DNA from: JBFLVQ01 sp040758525
Lineage (GTDB): Bacteria; Acidobacteriota; Blastocatellia; Chloracidobacteriales; JADJPF01
NCBI GenBank assembly: GCA_040758525.1
Contig: JBFLVQ010000328.1
Location: 1-10,182 of the forward strand
DNA length: 10,182 nt
Direction of reading: 5' to 3'
The position numbers and the translations under genes are program-made. How positions within the stretch are numbered: the stretch's first letter is position 1; every line of letters starts with the position of its first letter. The notes under the pieces were generated by a model. That model searched no databases. It saw only the letters and a program-made list of their open reading frames with translations, and was not told the DNA's origin. This document shows, piece by piece, positions 7,256-10,182 of this stretch.

Positions 7256-8741
7256 CTAGGCGTTCCATCTCGCTAGGAGCAATATGATGAGGGTTACCTG
7301 CCAAGATGCCATAGATATTACGAAATGGCTTGCCAATATGCATGCCTTTATCATCTATAGCAAACTCACGTATCTCTTTCTGATGCATAGAACCTCTCAT
7401 CTTGAGCACAGTCAATCCACGCTTCATCTCTCCAAAGGTTTCTACATACCTGAGGAGAATGATAGAGTCGGTGATTGTAGAGATATGTGCCTCAGTAATC
7501 GAGGTACCACCCATTAGCGTAGCAGTAGTAGCAGTAAAGAAACCAGCAACTTCTTGATGTTTAATAAAGGATGTCAGACCAATAACAAATTCACGAAAAC
7601 CTTTCAGTGTAGAGACACGCTCTAGCGCAGAGAGGCTATCGACCGCCACACGATTCGGTTTGAACTCCTGTAAGACTGTCTTCATATTGATAAGATGATC
7701 TTCTAGACCAGCAGTTTCAGGATATTCACAAACAACTTTAAGCTTGCCCTCCTTCTCCATCTGCTCAAAATTTCTTCCCCAACCAACCGCATTGCGAAAT
7801 AGCTGTTCACGGCTCTCTTCAAAAGCAAAGAGTAGACTACGCTCACCATTCTTTACTCCCCCACCAATAAATTCAGTGGTCATTAGCGTCTTACCTGTAC
7901 CAGTAGCGCCTGATACAAGAATAATCGAGTCACGGAAGAAACCCCCGCCACACATCTTATCAAGCTCTGTATTGCCAGAAGAGATACGTATATCTGAAGA
8001 CTTCTGCTTCAACTGAATAGCCGAGAGTGGGATTACAACAATCCCCTCACCAGGCAGTACTGTGAAAGAGAACTCCCCTTTCTGATGATTGGTGCCGCGA
8101 AATTTGAGAATCTCGATAGTACGACGTCGTTTCTCCTCCTCTAATACATTGCGTAGAATAATCACATTATCAGCAACAAACTCCTCCACACCATAGCGAC
8201 TAATCTCACCATACTCCTGTGTACATTCTGCCGTAACCGTGGCAGTAATTCCCATTCTTTTCAACCCTGCAGAGATACGTAGCAGCTCCCTACGCACGGT
8301 AGGAATATCCTCAAACTGTGCGCAGATTGCCCCCAGCGAGTCCATAGAGAGGCGCTCAGCGCCGATTTTATGTACAGCATGCTCAATACGGGCTAATAAT
8401 GCGCCAAAATCATAATTTCCTGTCACTAAAGTATCTTGACCAGGCTCCGGAGAAGCATCGATAAAAGCCCATTTACCTTCTGCTTCCCATTTTTCTATCT
8501 CCCAACCTAAACCAAGCATATTTTTGCGTATGTCTTGAGGAGATTCCTCAAAAGTCAAAAAGATACCAGGTTGACCTCGTTTAATTCCTTCAGCAAGAAA
8601 CTGTGCGGCAAAGACAGTCTTGGCACTTCCAGCCGTACCGGAAACCAATGTAACACGACCTTTTGGTAATCCACCATTGGCGACTAAATCGAATCCTGTA
8701 ATACCTGTCTCTAATTTCTCAATAAATTGCTCTTTCCCCAT
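7224..8741 (-). CDS. kaiC: Circadian clock protein KaiC homologue (double RecA-like ATPase and autokinase)
   Basis: KaiC forms hexamers with a CI ATPase ring and a CII kinase/phosphatase ring. With the start used here it has 505 residues, close to cyanobacterial KaiC (about 519). CI has Walker A GTAGSAKT (35-42), the Glu pair FEE (65-66) and Walker B LSMD. CII has Walker A GATGTGKT (278-285), FEE at 307-309 and Walker B VAVD. The CII phosphorylation segment HISTITD gives Ser421/Thr422, matching S431/T432 of Synechococcus, and Thr416 matches T426. The A-loop pattern FRN-x(3)-I-x(2)-G-x-P (473-484) is kept; the tail after it is short. The frame is open to a GTG at 8777, but the ATG at 8739-8741 follows AGGAGGG (8753-8759) with 11 nt spacing and begins MGKEQFIEKLETGI, as expected. 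It starts 1 bp after the kaiB stop. In CI Walker A the Gly before Lys is Ala, also seen in some non-cyanobacterial KaiC proteins as far as I recall. Confidence 0.95.
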   Translation of the reverse strand: MGKEQFIEKLETGITGFDLVANGGLPKGRVTLVSGTAGSAKTVFAAQFLAEGIKRGQPGIFLTFEESPQDIRKNMLGLGWEIEKWEAEGKWAFIDASPEPGQDTLVTGNYDFGALLARIEHAVHKIGAERLSMDSLGAICAQFEDIPTVRRELLRISAGLKRMGITATVTAECTQEYGEISRYGVEEFVADNVIILRNVLEEEKRRRTIEILKFRGTNHQKGEFSFTVLPGEGIVVIPLSAIQLKQKSSDIRISSGNTELDKMCGGGFFRDSIILVSGATGTGKTLMTTEFIGGGVKNGERSLLFAFEESREQLFRNAVGWGRNFEQMEKEGKLKVVCEYPETAGLEDHLINMKTVLQEFKPNRVAVDSLSALERVSTLKGFREFVIGLTSFIKHQEVAGFFTATTATLMGGTSITEAHISTITDSIILLRYVETFGEMKRGLTVLKMRGSMHQKEIREFAIDDKGMHIGKPFRNIYGILAGNPHHIAPSEMERLGSLFSEESNG

Positions 8742-8742
8742 A

Positions 8743-9048
8743 TCACTGTCTGCCCTCCTGACTCTCAATATCGGCACAAGGCATTAGATCTAACCCTAAC
8801 AAGACCTTTTCGGTATCAGAAAGATCTCCAATAATACGGCGTAATGGTGGCGGCAATTGTTTTATTAATGTTGGTGTAGCAACAATCTTCTCGTCCTCGG
8901 CTAACTGAGGGCGTTCCAAGATATCAATAATCATCATCTCGTATTGGCCCCCCAACTCTTCGTCACAGATTCGCCGCAGGTTGGCAATGGCACGCTCAGA
9001 TCTTGCTGTATGTCCTGTTATATACAGCTTTAACAAATACTTATTCAT
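8743..9048 (-). CDS. kaiB: Circadian clock protein KaiB
   Basis: KaiB binds the CI ring of phosphorylated KaiC and counteracts KaiA in the cyanobacterial clock. To do so it switches to a thioredoxin-like fold. This 101-residue protein matches canonical KaiB along its length. It has the N-terminal strand KYLLKLYITG, then IDILERPQLAEDEKIVATPT, then the segment LPPPLRRIIGDLSDTEKVL (65-83), nearly identical to Synechococcus KaiB. The triple proline (66-68) and the GDLSD stretch (74-78) belong to the region that refolds. It is not the fused KaiB-like domain of SasA, because it stands alone. The ATG at 9046-9048 overlaps the last 8 bp of the upstream receiver gene and is preceded by AAAGGAG (9055-9061) with 6 nt spacing. 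This arrangement suggests coupled translation with both neighbours. Confidence 0.97.
   Translation of the reverse strand: MNKYLLKLYITGHTARSERAIANLRRICDEELGGQYEMMIIDILERPQLAEDEKIVATPTLIKQLPPPLRRIIGDLSDTEKVLLGLDLMPCADIESQEGRQ
8753..8759 (-). promoter_or_regulatory. Ribosome binding site that fixes the kaiC start
   Basis: AGGAGGG on the minus strand, inside the end of kaiB, lies 11 nt before the kaiC ATG at 8739-8741. It would lie inside the gene if translation began at the upstream GTG (8777), so it supports the shorter start. Confidence 0.7.
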
Positions 9049-9910
9049 GCAATTCTCCTTTACTAGCGCTGTCCCTGAGGTTAGCCGATGTGTGCTCCTT
9101 TCTCTTGCCCAAGGACTGATCTCGGTAGTAAACCAGTAGGTAACCCATCAGCTCAAGTACCATCAGGCGACCTTCCTCAAGATAAGCTTGGACTTTCAGA
9201 AAAGCAGCGTCCTTAATCTTACTCTGCAAAGTCATGGTATGAATTTCGATGACATCACGAGGACCGGCTCTAAGAAAGCCTAGTCGATCTACCAATGCAC
9301 GTAATCCTTCAGAAATATTATGCGCTACTTTATAGGTACGCTCTTCTAAAGCTAGCTCTAATAACTGTGCATAGCGCTCTATTAGCTCGGCAAAAATCTC
9401 TGGCGCACTTTTGCTGAGTGGAGCAACACCCAACAATTGCGCTACTACCGCAGTTGATGAAGCGCGGGCAAACTGCTCTAAGGAACTCAATTCACGTGAT
9501 TGTTGTTCTACTAGCCGAAACTCAGTATTGCGAACACGTGCCATTATTGCACGCACATGCGCAAGCAATGAACGATCATCTATGGGCTTGAGCAAATAAC
9601 CATCGGCGCCTGCATCCAGTCCAGTTATCTCATTCTCTGAACTGATAAACTTTCCTGACAGATGTATAACAATGGTATGTGCCAATTGTGGATTACTTTT
9701 AATTTGACGACATAATTCTATACCATTGATGTCTGGTAAACCTACATCCAAAAGCACCAATTCAGGACCTTCCTGCTCAACCAAGTGTAGGCACTCACTG
9801 CCGGTAGCTGCTTCCAAAACCTCATAGCCTGCCGATTGTAGTACTTGCGAAAGGGCAAAGCGTAATACATTGCTGTCATCAACAACGAGGATTTTTGGTC
9901 TCTTATCCAT
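9041..9910 (-). CDS. Receiver-domain protein with C-terminal KaiA/RsbU-like helical domain (candidate KaiA-like clock component)
   Basis: This 289-residue soluble protein has a CheY-like receiver at 5-122, with Asp11/Asp12, phosphoacceptor Asp55 in LLLDVGLPD, Ser85 and Lys108. All are present, so phosphorylation is expected. A helical linker (122-165) follows, then an all-helical region (about 168-266). That region resembles the N-terminal domain of RsbU and the C-terminal domain of KaiA, which share one structural superfamily. DVIEIHTMTLQS (219-230) matches QVLEIHMELMDT of Synechococcus KaiA as I remember it. RLMVLELMGYLLVYYRDQS (248-266) matches RLTLIDVIAHLCEMYRRS. Cyanobacterial KaiA has a pseudo-receiver in front of such a domain, and Synechocystis KaiA3 combines a true receiver with it. 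The position directly before kaiB-kaiC is that of kaiA. The ATG at 9908-9910 follows GGAG with 4 nt spacing. Receiver call: near certain; KaiA-like function: inference. An RsbU-like partner-switch adaptor is the alternative. Confidence 0.85.
   Translation of the reverse strand: MDKRPKILVVDDSNVLRFALSQVLQSAGYEVLEAATGSECLHLVEQEGPELVLLDVGLPDINGIELCRQIKSNPQLAHTIVIHLSGKFISSENEITGLDAGADGYLLKPIDDRSLLAHVRAIMARVRNTEFRLVEQQSRELSSLEQFARASSTAVVAQLLGVAPLSKSAPEIFAELIERYAQLLELALEERTYKVAHNISEGLRALVDRLGFLRAGPRDVIEIHTMTLQSKIKDAAFLKVQAYLEEGRLMVLELMGYLLVYYRDQSLGKRKEHTSANLRDSASKGELHE
9055..9061 (-). promoter_or_regulatory. Ribosome binding site of kaiB inside the upstream gene
   Basis: AAAGGAG on the minus strand lies 6 nt before the kaiB ATG and within the last codons of the receiver gene. 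With the 8-bp gene overlap it points to translational coupling of the two proteins. Confidence 0.7.
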
Positions 9911-10087
9911 TTCACTCCAAATATAGATATAAAGAGCCTAAATAGCGCGATGCCAATAAGGCGTAACTCTCATATTATCGCTACTGCCCTAAGAGGGAAA
10001 AATCATGCTGCTGTTAAAGATATAACCTTGTTGTCTTAACGTTGCCTGATTCGAGGATATTGGTGAAGATATTAGCCATTAGAAAAT
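9911..10087 (-). promoter_or_regulatory. Upstream region of the kaiA-like/kaiB/kaiC operon, promoter expected
   Basis: These 177 bp lie between a terminator and the first gene of the clock operon, so the operon promoter should be here. No strong consensus stands out. Candidates on the minus strand are TTGGCA (9951-9956) with TTATAT (9927-9932) at 18 bp, which would leave a very short leader, and a -10-like GATAAT around 9974-9979 with no clear -35. Possible regulator sites are an imperfect inverted repeat GTTAAAGA/TCTTAAC (10013-10020 and 10034-10040) and a direct repeat GATATT (10056-10061 and 10068-10073) with 12-bp periodicity. None is distinctive enough to name a regulator. Confidence 0.4.
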
Positions 10088-10135
10088 AAAAAAGCAGCAA
10101 CACAAGGGTTTGATTCTCTTGTGCTCTGCTTTTTT
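10088..10135. terminator. Strong bidirectional rho-independent terminator
   Basis: AAAAAAGCAG (10088-10097) pairs perfectly with CTGCTTTTTT (10126-10135). Inside it CACAAG (10101-10106) pairs with CTTGTG (10118-10123), separated by a small 3/2-nt internal bulge and closed by an 11-nt loop. The A-run and T-run at the two ends give a U-tract in either direction. It sits directly after the stop of the partial minus-strand frame at 10134 and isolates the clock operon from upstream transcription. Confidence 0.85.
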
Positions 10136-10182
10136 ATGAGGCCTTACGCTGCAAACGATTTTGTATTAATTGATCAAGAGCC
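10134..10182 (-). CDS. C-terminal end of an unidentified minus-strand gene (partial)
   Basis: The minus strand reads 15 sense codons (ALDQLIQNRLQRKAS) from the window edge to a TAA at 10134-10136, which overlaps the start of the terminator hairpin. The basic, helical-looking tail and the terminator placed directly at the stop suggest a real gene end. The other two minus-strand frames are no better supported: one is interrupted close to the window edge. The stretch is too short to identify a product. Confidence 0.45.
   Translation of the reverse strand, partial: ALDQLIQNRLQRKAS

Noticed and set aside
8742..8777. Longer KaiC start at the GTG (8777)
   Set aside because: The extra 12 residues overlap the kaiB end and would place the strong AGGAGGG inside the coding region. 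The ATG at 8741 gives the expected N-terminus.
9041..9910. Reading the receiver protein as a DNA-binding response regulator
   Set aside because: The C-terminal part has no helix-turn-helix or winged-helix pattern. It is an all-helical domain matching the KaiA/RsbU pattern instead.
1..10182. Mobile elements, CRISPR arrays, tRNA or rRNA genes
   Set aside because: No transposase-like frame, regularly spaced repeat or RNA gene signature was seen. Composition and codon use look uniform along the window.

Overview
All genes read on the minus strand, so transcription runs from high to low coordinates. The window carries two functional blocks of a free-living bacterium with moderate GC content. It is probably not a cyanobacterium: the glycine decarboxylase P-protein is split into PA and PB subunits, and the neighbouring soluble hybrid kinase has a PAS-PAS-GAF layout. 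Acidobacteriota (Blastocatellia-like) or Chloroflexota would fit, but this is a guess from protein style, not a demonstrated assignment.

Clock block (about 9910 down to 4525). A tight three-gene operon encodes a receiver-domain protein with a KaiA/RsbU-type helical C-terminus (9041-9910), KaiB (8743-9048) and a double-domain KaiC (7224-8741). The first two genes overlap by 8 bp and kaiB/kaiC are 1 bp apart. The order is that of cyanobacterial kaiA-kaiB-kaiC, with the receiver protein in the kaiA position. KaiC keeps the Ser-Thr autophosphorylation pair and the C-terminal A-loop motif through which KaiA acts in cyanobacteria. KaiB keeps the C-terminal half that is typical of fold-switching KaiB. 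This is the most interesting content: a candidate complete KaiA-like/KaiB/KaiC timer with a phosphorylatable KaiA-like component. A perfect 9-bp terminator hairpin closes the operon. Then comes a large soluble PAS-PAS-GAF hybrid histidine kinase (4525-7044), a plausible signalling partner.

Glycine cleavage block (4372 down to 1). gcvT, gcvH, gcvPA and gcvPB form a compact operon for the glycine cleavage system. gcvPB runs off the left edge with about 476 codons visible, so it is nearly complete. gcvT most likely starts at an internal TTG, and gcvH starts 21 codons inside its longest frame, after a strong ribosome binding site.

Right end (9911-10182). This holds the upstream region of the clock operon, a strong two-way terminator hairpin (10088-10135), and probably the last 15 codons of another minus-strand gene that ends at the hairpin. 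No tRNA, rRNA, CRISPR array, insertion sequence or phage gene was seen.
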